64,000 bases of DNA. It comes from Rhodeus uyekii (lineage: Eukaryota; Chordata; Actinopteri; Cypriniformes; Acheilognathidae). Positions 34,622-47,486 of this stretch are shown in pieces; the first letter of the stretch is position 1; every line of letters starts with the position of its first letter. The notes beneath the pieces are model-generated. The model was not told where the DNA came from. It saw only the letters and a program-made list of their open reading frames with translations, and did not search any database. The translations under genes were made by a program, and so were the position numbers. The stretch is taken from NCBI GenBank assembly GCA_037043235.1, contig JAWRVZ010000135.1:1089501-1153500 (forward strand). Reading direction: 5' to 3'.

Positions 34622-36853
34622 GTAAGACCACACAACGGTCTTTCAACATGCTAAACATGCACACAAATAGTTTATTTGTTTATGTGTGTATGCGTGTATG
34701 TGTCCGTCAATCCACAACGTCACGTCTTTTAAAGGTTTATAAGTTATCATTAAAAATCTATTTCCCCATGGAGAAAATGAATGAGACTGACTGCATTCAT
34801 ATCAGTGCTCAAATTGCAATTGCAGTAGTTCTATAATTCTTTCTATGGTCGAAGAAATGTCATACAGATTTAGATAAAGGTGACTAAATTATTAAACTTT
34901 CCATATATACTGCTTTAAAATGAGCAAAAATATCTGCATCTTTGTGATCCAGGTTCATCAGTACTCTATTATATGTGGGAGGAAGCCAAATAATTCTATT
35001 AACCCACAATGATCTGTAGTGATTCATCAAAGATGGTTCTGTCATTTTATAATGGCTAAGGAATATCCTATTTTTTTTGCAGGACACACCAGTGCAGGTC
35101 CAGTTACACTCCTACTATATATATAAATATAAAAAAAATATATATATATATATTATCATATTATATATTATAATATATATCGTCACCTTCCTAAAATAAT
35201 TGCCTAAGTCATTTTTCCAGGTTTCTCAGAAAACACAAAAAACTGAACCAATAATTGATTAACACACTTGACATAAGCCATTATACTACAGTAGAATTGT
35301 ATGATTTGTTCACATATACAGCTCTGGAAAAAATTAAGAGACCACTGACTTTTTTTCTTAAATCAGCATCTCTACAAGTATGGAAGACATTCCATTCCAA
35401 TGTCTGTTGAATTCCAACACAGGCACACCTCAATCTACTGAATGAGGTGCTGATTAGGTGATCAACTGAACCAAATCTTATTTAATAAGGAAAAGAATAA
35501 AAAAACACTTCTGTGGTCATCACTATTCTCTTGCATTAGGACCAGCTGGCTGGCAAAAACAGTGATAGTAGTACCTCAAAAGTAATTGGAATCAAAAAAT
35601 AACTATTGACCATGCCAAAAAAATTGAAAAGGAAAGTTTTGAGTAAGGAAAAGAAGGGTTCAATTCTGGCTTTACTAGGAAAGGGATACAGTGAGCGTCC
35701 GGTTGCTTCCATCCTTAAAATTTCAAAGAAGGTGGTTCATAAGAACAAGGTCAAGCAGCAGACATTGGGGACAACAAAGTTACAGACCGGCAGATGTCGA
35801 AAACGACTCTCCACCAACCGGAATGACCGCTAACTCATTCGAATGTCATTCAACAACCGTAGGATGACATTAAGTGACCTACAAAAAGAATGGCATAAGG
35901 CAGCCGGGGAGAAGTGCATGGTGAAGACTGTTCGAAACGGGCTCCTAGGGGCAGGGCTGAAGTTGTGCAAAGCCAGAATAAAGCTCTTCATCAATGAGAA
36001 GCAGAGAAGAGGCAGGCTAAGGTTTTGCAAGACTGGCATAAGGTCATCTTCTCTGATGAGTCAAATTTTCTGCGTTGTCCAACACCTGGTCATCTAATGG
36101 TTAGACGGAGGCCTGGAGAGGCCTACAAGCCACAGTGTCTCGCACCCACTGTGAAATTTGGTGTTGGATCGGTGATGATCTGGGGGTGCTGCAGCAAGGC
36201 TGGAATCGGGCAGATTTGTCTTTGTGAAGGATGCATGAATCAAACCACGCACAAGGTTGTCCTGGAAGATTTTCCTACTGGTGTTTCCAGCAGGAAAATG
36301 CTCCATGCCACACAGCCAGGTCAATCAAGGTGTGGTTGGAGGGCCACCAGATCAAGACCCTGCCATGGCCAGCCCAATGTGATCAAGAGCAAGATGGAAG
36401 GTCACAAGCCATCAAACAAATCCAAGCTGCGTAAATGTTTGCACCAGGTGTGGCATAAAGTCACCCAACATCAATGTGAAAGACTGGCAGAGAGCATGCC
36501 AAGACGCATGAAACCTGTGATTCAAAATCAGGGTTATTCCACCAAATATTGATTTCTGAACTCTTCCTAAGTTAAGACACTAGTATTGTGTTGTTTAAAA
36601 AATAAATGTGAACTGATTTTCTTTCCATTTTTCGAGGTCTGACAACACTGCATCTTTTTTTGTTATTTTGACCAGTTGTTGCTTTTGGCAAATAAATGTT
36701 CTAAATTACAATATTTTTATTTGGAATTTAGGGAAAATCTTGTCAGTAGTTTATAGAATAAAACAAAAATGTTAATTTTACCCAAATACATACCTATAAA
36801 TAGTAAAACCAGAAAAATTTAGTTTTGCAGTGGTCTCTTAATTTTTTCCAGAG

Positions 36854-36908
<55 letters not shown>

Positions 36909-37453
36909 TATAATTTTTTTTTTTTGTTTGTGCTCTAATTTTGCAACTTTATTTATGGCAACATTCAATAAGCAAAAAATTAACTCTCGGACTTGAAGTT
37001 AATATTTAATCATTTTATTTATTTTTCTTCATTTTATTTATTATTTCAATTCTGTTCCAGTATTCTCAACCCATCATAAGAACTGATGTTTTACAGGAGA
37101 CCTTTGAACCACTAAATAATTACCTGTTTGCTTTCGCAAAGTCTGATACTATTCTGAAAATATTCAGTAAATCATACACGTTCTTACCAGATTTACTTTT
37201 TTTACGTAGTTGTGTCTTGGTTTAATTGCAGTACCTTCCTAACATTAAATCTGTTTTTTATGCATTACTTGTCTCACTGACTTTTTATATATTCGACTAA
37301 TTGGATTTACTAGTACATTTTTAATGAATGCCTTTCTGTCTGTCAAGAAAACAAGAGTTTTCTGCCTTTTCTTTCTAACTGCTCATAAGTAATTGCTTTT
37401 TAGGCACATTTCATCCAGTAAACCTGAAACGTTAATACCTTTCTCTTTGTCAG
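34622..37453 (+). other. Intron 2 of cacna2d1-like gene
   Basis: Mostly occupied by the Tc1-like relic at 35319-36856, with TA-rich tracts near 35117-35180 and 36857-36906. The rest (34622-35100 and 36907-37453) is AT-rich with no gene recognised. It ends TTTGTCAG. Confidence 0.8.
35319..36856 (+). pseudogene. Tc1-like transposon with inactive transposase
   Basis: The ends CAGCTCTGGAAAAAATTAAG, then AGACCACTG, are inverted at AGTGGTCTCTTAATTTTTTC, then CAGAGCTA, between TA dinucleotides. The frame starts MPKKLKRKVLSKEKKGSILA near 35612 and breaks near 35830. It resumes as MSFNNRRMTLSDLQKEWHK, then IFSDESNFLRC (first catalytic Asp, about 36050) and MIWGCCSKAGIG. The second acidic motif reads QQENAPCHTA near 36290, with Glu in place of the usual Asp. 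The third motif (PDLNPIE type) is deleted near 36375. It is dead by several independent lesions. Confidence 0.87.
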
Positions 37454-37570
37454 ATTTTCCTGAAACTGCAGAGACACTATACTGTGAAGCAAAACAACGC
37501 TCAACAGTTGGTGGCAAAAGCTGCGTTTGAAATCGACAAACTTCTTTTCAACCGCTCCAAAGCTCTAGAA
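37454..37570 (+). CDS. cacna2d1: Calcium channel alpha-2/delta subunit, exon 3
   Basis: TTTGTCAG|A and GAA|GTAAGT bound 117 bases (39 codons): IFLKLQRHYTVKQNNAQQLV, then AKAAFEIDKLLFNRSKALE. The pattern NNAxQLV...IxKLLxNRSKAL is shared with mammalian alpha-2/delta-1 and is the strongest single match in the gene. NRS is an N-glycosylation sequon. The exon starts and ends in phase 0, so skipping it would keep the frame. Confidence 0.92.
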
Positions 37571-38084
37571 GTAAGTATTGAGTGTTATGACACGTAATAC
37601 TATGTCAACTAATATTCAAAAAGTGTATCACTTTTATGTCATCTTTGAGATGTTACCCAGGGTTTTTCTTGTGTGGGTCAACAATGGTCTTTGGTGGTGG
37701 CGGACTATGCCCATCTCTGTTTTAAAAAGTTAGTAATAAAATGAACAACCTAGTAACACTTTACACATTACATAGAAAAGTGTCAGGTCTTATATTTTGC
37801 ACTTAAACTCCAAGGCATATTGACAACGTTTGACATACAGTATCAGATTTTATTGCTCCGTCCATTCAATGGCACATTAAAATACGGTTGTCAATCCAGA
37901 AACTTTGCAATGTGTAGTTGGCAGCATGAAACGTAGTTTGGTAAATTTTATCAAGGGTGCTGTAAAAAATATGTTTGCTTTGATTATCCTTTTGATTGTT
38001 CATTCACAGAATGCGCAAAAAATCTAATCTTTCATTGAAGTAAAAACATTATTTGCAACCTTTTATTGAATACCTTTTGCAACC

Positions 38085-40330
38085 TTGTTTTCTCAAGATT
38101 ACAGCTCTGAGTTTTCTCCTTTAATGCTTGAAGAGTTTGGAGAACATCTGACAAGACATCAGAGACCATTCCTCCATACAGAATCTTTCCAGACCCTTCA
38201 TATTCCCAGCTCCATGTTGGTGCTGCTTCTCTTCAGTTCATCACACTCATATTCTATAGGGTTCAGGTCAGGGGAATGGGATGGTCATGGCAGAGGCTTC
38301 CTTTTGTGCCCAGTGAAATATTTTTGTGTTGATTTTAATGTTTGTTTTGGATCAAAGATTTCTAGCAGAGGTTGTCTGGTTGATGATGTTTTATTATTTT
38401 TCTTTTTATATCTTCTGGTATTTGCTAGAATCCATAATAACATGTATCCGAACAAGATGACCAAGACTTTAATGTCTCGTAACATTAAAGATCTGACAGT
38501 GTATTTAACTGTGGGCACGGGGTACTTTTTATTCCTGTTTGCACCAATGCCATTTAGTGGGTTTGTTGCCAAAAAGCTATTTTTCAGGTTAATCTCTGCA
38601 ATTCTCCATCTGTGATCCTTAGAGAGTCTTTGGACACCCTAACCACCCTAACCTTCTTGCCTCGCATTAGACTATGTAGATGTACAGTGGGTACGGAAAA
38701 TATTCAGTATCCCTTACATTTTTCACTCTGTTATATTTTTTCCTCAATGTACACACAGCACCCCATATTGACAGAAAAATGCAGAATTGTTGACATCTTT
38801 GCAGATTTATTAAAAAAAGAAAAACTGATATCACATGGTCCTAAGTATTCAGACCCTTTGCTCATACAGCCATGAGTCTTTTTGGAAAAGATGCAACAAG
38901 TTTTTCACACCTGGATTTGGGGATACTCTGCCATTCCTCCTTGCAGGTCCTCTCCAGTTCTGTCAGGTTGGATGGTAAATGTCGGTGGACAGCCATTTTT
39001 AGGTATCTCCAGAGATGCTCAATTGGGTTTGAGTCAGGGCTCTGGCTGGGCCATTCAATAACATTCATGGAGTTATTGTGAAGCCACTCCTTTGTTATTT
39101 TAGCTGTGTGCTTAGGGTCATTGTCTTGTTTAAAGGTGAACCTTCGGCCCAGTCTGAGGTCCTGAGCACTCTGGAGAAGGTTTTGTCCAGGATATCCCTG
39201 TACTTGGCCAATTTCATCTTTCCCTCGATTGCAATCAGTCATCCTGTTCCTGCAGCTGAAAAACACCTCCACAGCATGATGCTGCACCACCATGCTTCAC
39301 TGTTGGGACAGTATTGGACAGGTGATGAGCAGTGCCTGGTTTTCTCCACACATACCGCTTATAATTAAGGCCAAAAAGTTTTATCTTAGTCTCATCAAAC
39401 CAGAAAATCTTATTTCTCACCATCTTTGAGTCCTTCTGTTGTTGTTTTTTTATGTGTCTTGCACCGAGGAGAGGCTTCCATTGGGCCCGACAGGTGGAGG
39501 ACTGCAGTGATGGTTGACTTTCTACAACTTTCTCCCATCTCCCGACTGCATCTCTGGAGCTCAGCCACAGTGATCTTTGGTTTCTTCTTTACCTCTCTCA
39601 CCAAGCCTCTTCTCCCCCGACAACTCAGTTTGGTCGGACGGCCAGCTCTAGGAAGGGATTCTGGTCGTGCCATACGTCTTCCATTTAAGGATTATGGAGG
39701 CCACTGTGCTCTTAGGATCCTTAAGTGCAGCATAATTTTTTTTGTAACTTTGGCCAGATCTGTGTCTTTCCACAATTCTGTCTCTGAGCTCTTCAGGCAG
39801 TTCCTTTGACCTCATGATTTGGATTCTCATATATTCTCATGGACTCAAATGAAGGTGCAGAACCATCTCAAGGATGATCAGAAGAAATGTTAGCACCTGA
39901 GTTAAATATATGAGTGTCACAGCAAAAGGGTCTGAATACTTAGAAAACACTTAATACTTCTTTTTTAATAAATCTGCCAAAATTTCAACAATTCTGTGTT
40001 TTTCTGTCAATATTGGGTGCTGTGTGTACAGTGAGGAAAAAAATGAACTTAAATGATTTTAGCAAATGGCTGCAATATAATAAAGAGTGAAATATTTAAG
40101 GGGATCTGAATACTTTCCACACCCAACATACGTACCAGCCAGATTCTTCCAAAAACATCTTTAGTGGGTTGGAACTACTTAATAATTGCCCTGATGTTGG
40201 AAATGGTCATTTTTAACACTTGATCATTTTTCTTACAGCAAATTTCTATTTTGTGAAGCTCAACAATTTTTTTGCTGGACATTAGAACTATATTCTTTGG
40301 TTTTACTTCTTGTGATGGATGATTAACCCA
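38085..40330 (-). pseudogene. Older Tc1-like relic split by a younger Tc1
   Basis: Two pieces flank the element at 38685-40128. In the first, the minus strand near 38240-38275 reads like PLTxNPIEYECDE, a Tc1 third acidic motif (CCTGAACCCTATAGAATATG), and KPLLEIFDPKQTLKSTQKY follows the expected order. The second piece (40131-40330), with CTTCACAAAATAGAAATTTG and similar on the minus strand, continues the same kind of element. Heavily decayed; outer ends are not certain. The interruption at a TA shows the order of events. Confidence 0.6.
38685..40128 (-). pseudogene. Tc1-like transposon, broken transposase
   Basis: The left end CAGTGGGTACGGAAAATATT, then CAG, is matched inversely by CTGAATACTTTCCACACCCA, then ACA, between TA dinucleotides (38683-38684 and 40129-40130). 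The minus-strand transposase begins MRSKELPEELRDRIVERHRS near 39815. It passes through RPTKLSCRGRRGLVREVKKK and FWFDETKIKLFGLN (first catalytic Asp, about 39400), and FKQDNDPKHTAKITKEWL (second Asp, about 39130). It ends with SQSPDSNPIEHLWRYLK (third acidic residue, about 39045). At least four frames are needed to read it, so it is inactive, though all catalytic motifs remain. Confidence 0.87.
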
Positions 40331-42856
40331 TTGACTCGAGCTAGAGTGCTGAACTAACTTAAACGCATCTGATTGCCCATTGCTTTCATGAGGTCAACAG
40401 ATATTCTGATTGGCTACAATGCTGCAAAAGACTTCACAGAGTGCTTGCGTAAATGCTCAACAGGAACGGTGTAAAGCATTTTAAAGCAGCCTGCTATCAG
40501 CAGGTACCACAGATACTGTATCATCCCATTAAATGATCAAATAAACCTTTGGTGTGACAAACATTCATTTATGTAGCCGCCAAACTATTTTCAATGCAAG
40601 AAAAATTACTCCAATTAAACTCTTACAATTAAATTACTCCAATTTCATCATGTAGATTTCCACCTGTAGAGTTGTATTCCAGGTGCCATCCTAACATAAT
40701 GCCTTTTTGTTAGTCTTTTTCAGCCATATATTTTTTGAATAAATTGTGTATATGTAAAATGCCCAGATGACCTACTAAATTTGCCAAAAATGAATAAACC
40801 GATCACTAGAAAAATCTAAATAACTGTTAAGCATTAGGGTATTATGCAATCATTTAAGACGTTTCTCCTTCTACAGAACCTTTTTGGCATTAAGGGTTCT
40901 TTAAAATTGAGTCAAGAATCCTAAAAGGCTCTATATAGAAGCCCACTGAACCAAACTTTTTAAGAGTGTGTAGCATGCACTAAGCTAGTACTCCAAACAT
41001 GGCCATTGTTTTGATTTTCTGCTCGGTCCAAACCCTTCCAACATTTTATGTTGTTAGTAAATTAGATCTGGCAGAAAGATCCAGCTTGGATCGATCTGCA
41101 TTGATTTAGCTCTGATAAAACCAAGTCCAGAATGAAGCAGGGCTGTTTCAAGCTGAAAGTTAATTAGTTTGTCGATACACTATGTCCTTTTGAATATTTT
41201 TTTCTTTTTTTTCCTTTTTATTCTTCTTGATAAACTGTGTGCTGTATGCCCTGAAAACTACGGTATCTTTCAAGAGCTTTTTTCACTGTTGTATTAATAG
41301 AAGTCATTAGATATGATTATGCTGGCTCATTTTCCCAGACAGTGGAGAAATACCAAATGTTGTGTGTGCTTAAGCAGGGTGAGTCGATGTTATAAATGTT
41401 TAACTCTTGCCCCTGAAGTGCAGGTGATGCACTGTATATGGCAGACTGTGTGGAGCTGCGTTTATTGCTGAGCATTAAACACATTGCTGACAGCTCACCC
41501 TGATGACTAAATGAAAGTATTGACCTTTCACTCCCTCTCTCTCTTCTCACTGTCCCTTTACTTTTTTCACCTGCTGGCTTTCTTCTGTCATGCTTAATTG
41601 GTCTGAATTAAGTGCTCTTGTTTTAATGGATATGAAAGCATTAGTGTGCTTCATGTGATGGAAATAGCTGCTCTTAGGCCATTGGATCTGTAATAGCTGC
41701 TTGTGGTGCGAGAACGCTTTGGCTGTTTTCTCCTCTGTCCATTTTATGTGTGTGTATTTTTGGCAGACCGTTTATACCTCCACTCACAATGCCCAGGATG
41801 GACACTGTCCTCATGTCACCTCATTTAAAATAGTCTTTCTCTAGTGTTTTTCCTCTGGTATCTATCAGCACAACAGACAAGACAATATTTTGCTTTTTTC
41901 ATGCTTTTCTCTCCTCATCTTTTATAGTCACATTCAGAAGAAAATATTTCTGTGGGTCAGAGTTGTGTTGGTTCTTTTTTTGCATCCTGTTTATAATTAG
42001 AAGGTACACTGGAGACAAAAATTATATTTATTATATGCCATGTGACTAATGCACAGCTATTATCAATTATATATGCTGTATTCCCATGCATGTATGCATG
42101 CCACAGATGTTATAACCATTTTAGTTATGTTTGGAAGTTTTAAAAGCTTACAATCTTTAAATGCTTGTATAAAACAAGGCTTATCTTATCCATCGGCTCT
42201 TTTTAATCATAACCAAATCATGCTTAGTCTCCAAACGCTCGTTGTAGCATTTGTGAACTGACGATTTGCTTTGTGTTGTGCTAACATTTACCAAACTATT
42301 TTTTTCACTCCTAAACCAAAAAGTCTGTCCAAGTCAGACAGATCATAAAGTATGCTAATCAGTTGAGAATAGAGACAAATTAAGTTTTCCCGCTCTGCAA
42401 TTTATTCCCACTGATTGGCTGTTCTGACAAAAAGGGGTGTGTCCCGGTGTGGATTTAAAAATGCCCGCCAGCCAGAAAACACTCTTTTTAGCTCTCCTCT
42501 TTTAATCCTTTTTCACTCTTTACACCTCTAAGCCCCCAGGCTCTTATCTCCCTTTTTGTGCACTCTACTGATCTTCCCGTGGATTCTAACCAACTCCCCA
42601 GGAAAGGAGATCATGGAAGTCTTCACATGCACAAATCAGCAACCAGCAGCCAAACTGACCAAATGCTAGTGTTCCTTGACAATCTTTAGTTGAGATCTTG
42701 AGTTTATGCCTAAATAAGAGGTGGTTTGATTCCTTGCTCGCTCTCGAAAAGGTTAACTGTCTGTAATTTGCCTCTCCCCCCAGCCCCCCATTAATCTGTG
42801 TATGTATTCTGTTTAATGTTTGTACTTGTAGTTATTTGTTTATGAAAAAAATAAAA

Positions 42857-42982
<126 letters not shown>

Positions 42983-44770
42983 CACATGATTCTCTCTGTA
43001 CTGCTCATGCATAAGTCACTTTAACATTTGAGCTTTGCTAATTGCTTTATTACAAAAGTGAAGAAAGGATCATTCTTTGTGGCCATAAGAAGCCTTTCTA
43101 AGAGTTCATATGGTGTGAATCATAAATCGCACCCCATTTGAACTAGCTTCGCTACATAGACATTGAAGTTCATCTATTTAAAATGTTTCAGATTGTCTGT
43201 ATATGATTGTATATGTAGTATATTGTTTTTTATATTTGTGCTCAAACTTTTTCTTTCTTTCCTTCCACTCTACAAGGCTGCATTTATTTTATATAAATAG
43301 AGTGAAAATGATAATGTTGTGAAATATTCTTCAATGTTAAAATAACATTTTTCTTTTAATATATTGTAAAATATAATATATCCCTGTGATAACAAAGCTA
43401 CTTTTTCAGTCTTCAGAGTCAGTTGTTGATTTGCTTAGAATAGAATAGAAAAATCCAGAAATATGTTTTGCTAAAGCAAATTGTTGATGTTAATAGTTTT
43501 TGTCCACACTGATTAGTGGACGTGCATATTCGAATAGGTTAGACACACAACATGGTTTCTTAAAAGCTTAAGAGTACAATCTAATTGCTTGAATTGCACA
43601 TCAATCTGATGGTCTCTTCCTCTCTAACTGAGCTGAATCCTATCTAATTAATTGCTTGACAGTTTCCACCAAGACACTTTCTACTACTTTTCCTAGAGAA
43701 TTGTGGATTGGCCTCTTATTCCACTACAAGAATTCAGCTGTCAGTGTGACTATGAGCATATCTTGACGATCATGTGGTGCTGTTCACATTCCTGTTGTTC
43801 TTTCCCGATTGACGTCTCCAGTATAGGATGACCACAGATCATGCCTTGTTCTAATCAATACCTGCTGGATCAGACTTGACTGATCTCGAAGCCAAACGTG
43901 ACTGTGTGATGATGTGGTTGGATTAGACTGATTGATTGATTGGCAGCTCAGTTAAGTTGATCAGTGGGTGTCTTTAATTTGGAGCCATCCATCAGCAGCT
44001 GTCAGTTCAGTCAATGCAAGTTAACTGAGATTGCTTGACATGCTGCCGGGATGCTGTGTTGTCTAACAGGAAACTGAAGGTGGTGGCTGTTGATGGAGAC
44101 ACTGTTTTCTTTAACATCAATCAAACCACGTAAACAGCAAAAATATTTCACTCTTTGCCCCTCTCTCTCTCTCTCTCTCCCTTGACTTTAGTCCAATTTT
44201 GACAATTCAGCCTACTAAAATGAATCTTTTCTTGCCAAATAACTTGTTTCGCTCTCTCTCTCTCTCTGACTTCCCTTTGGACCTATCGTTAAATGTAAAT
44301 TTTTACCTCACAATGGTCATTTTGAACATTGTGGTGTTGACGGCATCCCAATTATCCAAGATATTATAAGAAAAAGGATAATCCTCCCCAAAAAATAATA
44401 GGAAATATGTTACAAGAGTAAATGCTAACCACATTTAACGATTATTAAAGATTTAATTAATTTGTTTATTTATGTAGTTGTCATATTCATATAATGTCTC
44501 AAATCAATCAAATCAAAGATTTTATTTTGCTCTTTACTGCTTAAGGAATACAAAATTACACCAAATTGTGGTTTTAAACTACATTTGGGCATCTCAGATT
44601 TTGGTAACAGGGTTGCAAATATTGCAAACCTCATGTAAATTAATTGAGAATAAAACTAATAAAATGCTAATGTAAACCACTTATCTCTTCATCGAGCTGT
44701 AATATGTGATTTTTAAGTGTTTCCTTCATTTTTTTTTATTTGTGTGTGTGTGTATTTATTTATTTTTTTA

Positions 44771-45690
44771 CTTCTCCAAAAAAAAAAGGGAACTCTTAAA
44801 TCACAAAAAATTATTCTGGATTCAAAATCATACCAAATGTTAAAGGCTGATCCAACTTGCAAGAGGTTCATCACAGCAACTCCTAATGTAAGTCAGTGGT
44901 GTGTATGGCCCCCACGTGCCTGGATGCACTCATGATAATGTTTGGGCATGTTCCTGATGAGATGGTGGATGGAGAGTCTGTGGTGCTTCTTGGCGGTTTT
45001 TGATGCTTCGATATATAGTCCCAGACTGTCTCAATTGGAGTCAGGTCTGGGCAACATGAAGCCCAGTCAATGGCATCAATGCCTTTGTCAAAAACTGCCT
45101 CCAGACGCATGAGGCCAGGCATTATCATGCACCAGAAGGAACCCAATGCCCACTGCACCAGCATAAGGTCTGTCAATGGCTCTTTGGATAGCATCCCGGT
45201 ACGTAACAGCAGTAAGGGAACCTTTGGCTAGCACTTGGAGGTCCGTGCAACCCTCCAAGGATATTCCTTCCCAGACCATTAGTGATCCACCGCCAAACCG
45301 ATCATGCAGGATGATGTGACACACACAGCATAACATTCCCCACAGCGTCTCCAGACTCTTCCAGGTCTGTCATGTGCACAGTGTGAACCTACTCTACATG
45401 AAGAGAATTTGTAGCCAATGAGGTACTTGCCAATTCTGGTGTTCTCTTGCAAATGCCAATCAAGCTGCACAATATTACACTGTGAGCACAGGCCCTCATG
45501 AGGTCTGATTCTGACTGATTGGTCAGAAACATGCACATCTGTAACCTGCTGGAGGTCATTTTCTTGGGTCTGGTAGTGCTCCTCCTGTTCCTCCTCACAC
45601 AAAGGAGCAGATACTGATCCTACAGTTTGGTTGTTGCCCTTAACACATCCCTGTCCAGCTCTCCTCATGTACATTTTTTGAGAATCGTGC
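44771..45690 (-). pseudogene. Tc1-like transposon with N-terminal deletion
   Basis: The left end after TA reads CTTCTCCAAAAAAAAAAGGG, then AACTCTTAAATCACA, close to the CACTGCTCAAAAAAATAAAG end of a common fish Tc1 type. The right end CATTTTTTGAGAATCGTG is its decayed inverse. The minus strand has the middle and C-terminal parts: LLVHDNAWPHA (second catalytic Asp, about 45135), DWASCCPDLTPIETVWDYI (third acidic residue, about 45050) and GGGSLMVWEGISLEG near 45290. The DNA-binding N-terminal half has been deleted close to 45660, so only 920 bp remain. Confidence 0.8.
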
Positions 45691-47212
45691 ATGTATATAT
45701 GTATAGTCCATTTTTGTTTTTGGCACTTTATAATTTTAATTACTTGATTATTTTTTGTCAACACTTTATTTGTGTCATGAATGTATCTACGGTGCATGAA
45801 AGTTCTATCTAGGTGAGCAGCTCAAGTTTTGGAACAGATCCAGTGTGTGTTCTGTGTGTATGGTAATCCAAAGTATCTACTTCTCTTTTAAGAAAGAAAG
45901 AGGTTCTTTCACTGTGATCTGAGAGTCCAACTGCTAAATGCTGCATCAAAAGAAAGAAAAATGAAAAGCATGATAGAGATACACTGAGGAAAGAGCCACT
46001 TGCATCGATCAAAAGGGAAAGAACAGATGGAAAGGAAGGGTGTTTGTTTGCTCTCTTTTTGATGTTGCAGATAAAACAGACCCAGCCAGTTCAGTCATTC
46101 TATGCGCTGGTTCTTAGACTGCTAAACATCATTAGAGCTTCTGGAAACTAGATTGCAGACTCTCATGGGCCAATACTGTACACACTAAATTTATCTCCAA
46201 GAGTCCTTTCCCTCTCTTCTCCTCACTCATTTCTTATCTGATCAGTTTTTCCTGTCGATGATGTGCTGTGACGGGCTAGAGAGCTTCAGGATAACAAATA
46301 AACAGCACTGGGTTGTTTTGAACGATTTCAATGATGCACACTGTAAAGTTATCAAAGCTTAACATTAACTTTATCAAGGTTTGGCATCAAAACTTAATTT
46401 TAACGATTTAAAATGATCATTTCAATTAATTTAAATGATTCACTCGTTCTGTTCAATATGATTGGTTGTGCTTAAAACTCTGCCTTGACAACCACGCTGA
46501 CTGGGCGACATAAAAGAAGGCGGTCATTTTTTGGTCATCATGAATTTGCTGAAGGGCCAGTCACACAGCCGATCACACACGAATCACTCACAAATCACGC
46601 ACAGATTGGGTTTGTGCGTGCTTGTGCGTCGAGAAATTGACCAAAGTATTCCACGAACATTCGACGCACGCCCGACGCATGAATCAGGAAGGAACGTGAT
46701 ACGTGCGCGGTTCATGCGTTTTTATTTTATTTTATTAATGTTACATTTATATAGCGCTTTTCCAGAGCTCAAAGCACTTTACATAGTAGGGGGAATCTCT
46801 TCAACCACCACCAATGTGCAGCACCCACCTGGATGATGCGACGGCAGCCATATTGCGCCAGAACGCTCACCACACACCAGCTTATTGGTGGAGAGGAGAC
46901 AGAGTGATGAAGTCAATTAGAGCATGGGGGGGATTAGTACGCCATGATGGACCAAGTCCAATGGGCAAATTTGGCCAGGATGCCGGGGTTAAACCCCTAC
47001 TCTTGCGAAGGACATCCTGGGATTTTTAATGACCACAGAGAGTCAGGACCTCGATTTAACGTCTCATCCGAAATACGGTGCTTGTTGCATTACAGTGTCC
47101 CCATCACTATACTGGGGCAGTAGGACCCACATAGACCACAGGGTGAGCACCCCCTGCTGGCCTCTTAACACCACTTCCAGCAGCAACCTAGTTCCCTTTC
47201 AAGGGAACTCGC

Positions 47213-47368
47213 GCTGCGTCGAACGCTTGGGGAATCCTTGGATGATGTCCGCGCGAAGCACAATATGTAAACTTCCGGCGCGCGCGCGCGTGCGTGAGTG
47301 ACAGGCGCAGATCGGTGACGTCACGAACCAGTTGATAAAAGAGCGCCGGAACCCGGAAGCGGCAGCTT
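47213..47368. repeat. Left inverted terminal repeat of DIRS copy C
   Basis: The block from GCGTCGAACGCTTGGGG to GGAAGCGGCAGCTT returns inverted at 52223-52383, with small differences in the (CG)n part. It is CpG-rich. It precedes gag and probably holds the promoter. Confidence 0.9.
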
Positions 47369-47486
47369 TGTTTGTCTTCGCAAGCACAGTGTGAGAGTGT
47401 GTTGAGTGTGCTGGTTATTTTGAGAGAAAAACCCAGATCTAGTTTAAAAATCAGGGATCTCCCATATATATTTATATACAATATCT

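Noticed and set aside
38085..38615. 176-codon plus-strand frame as a host gene
   Set aside because: It is antisense to a Tc1 relic whose minus strand carries an NPIEYE-type motif.
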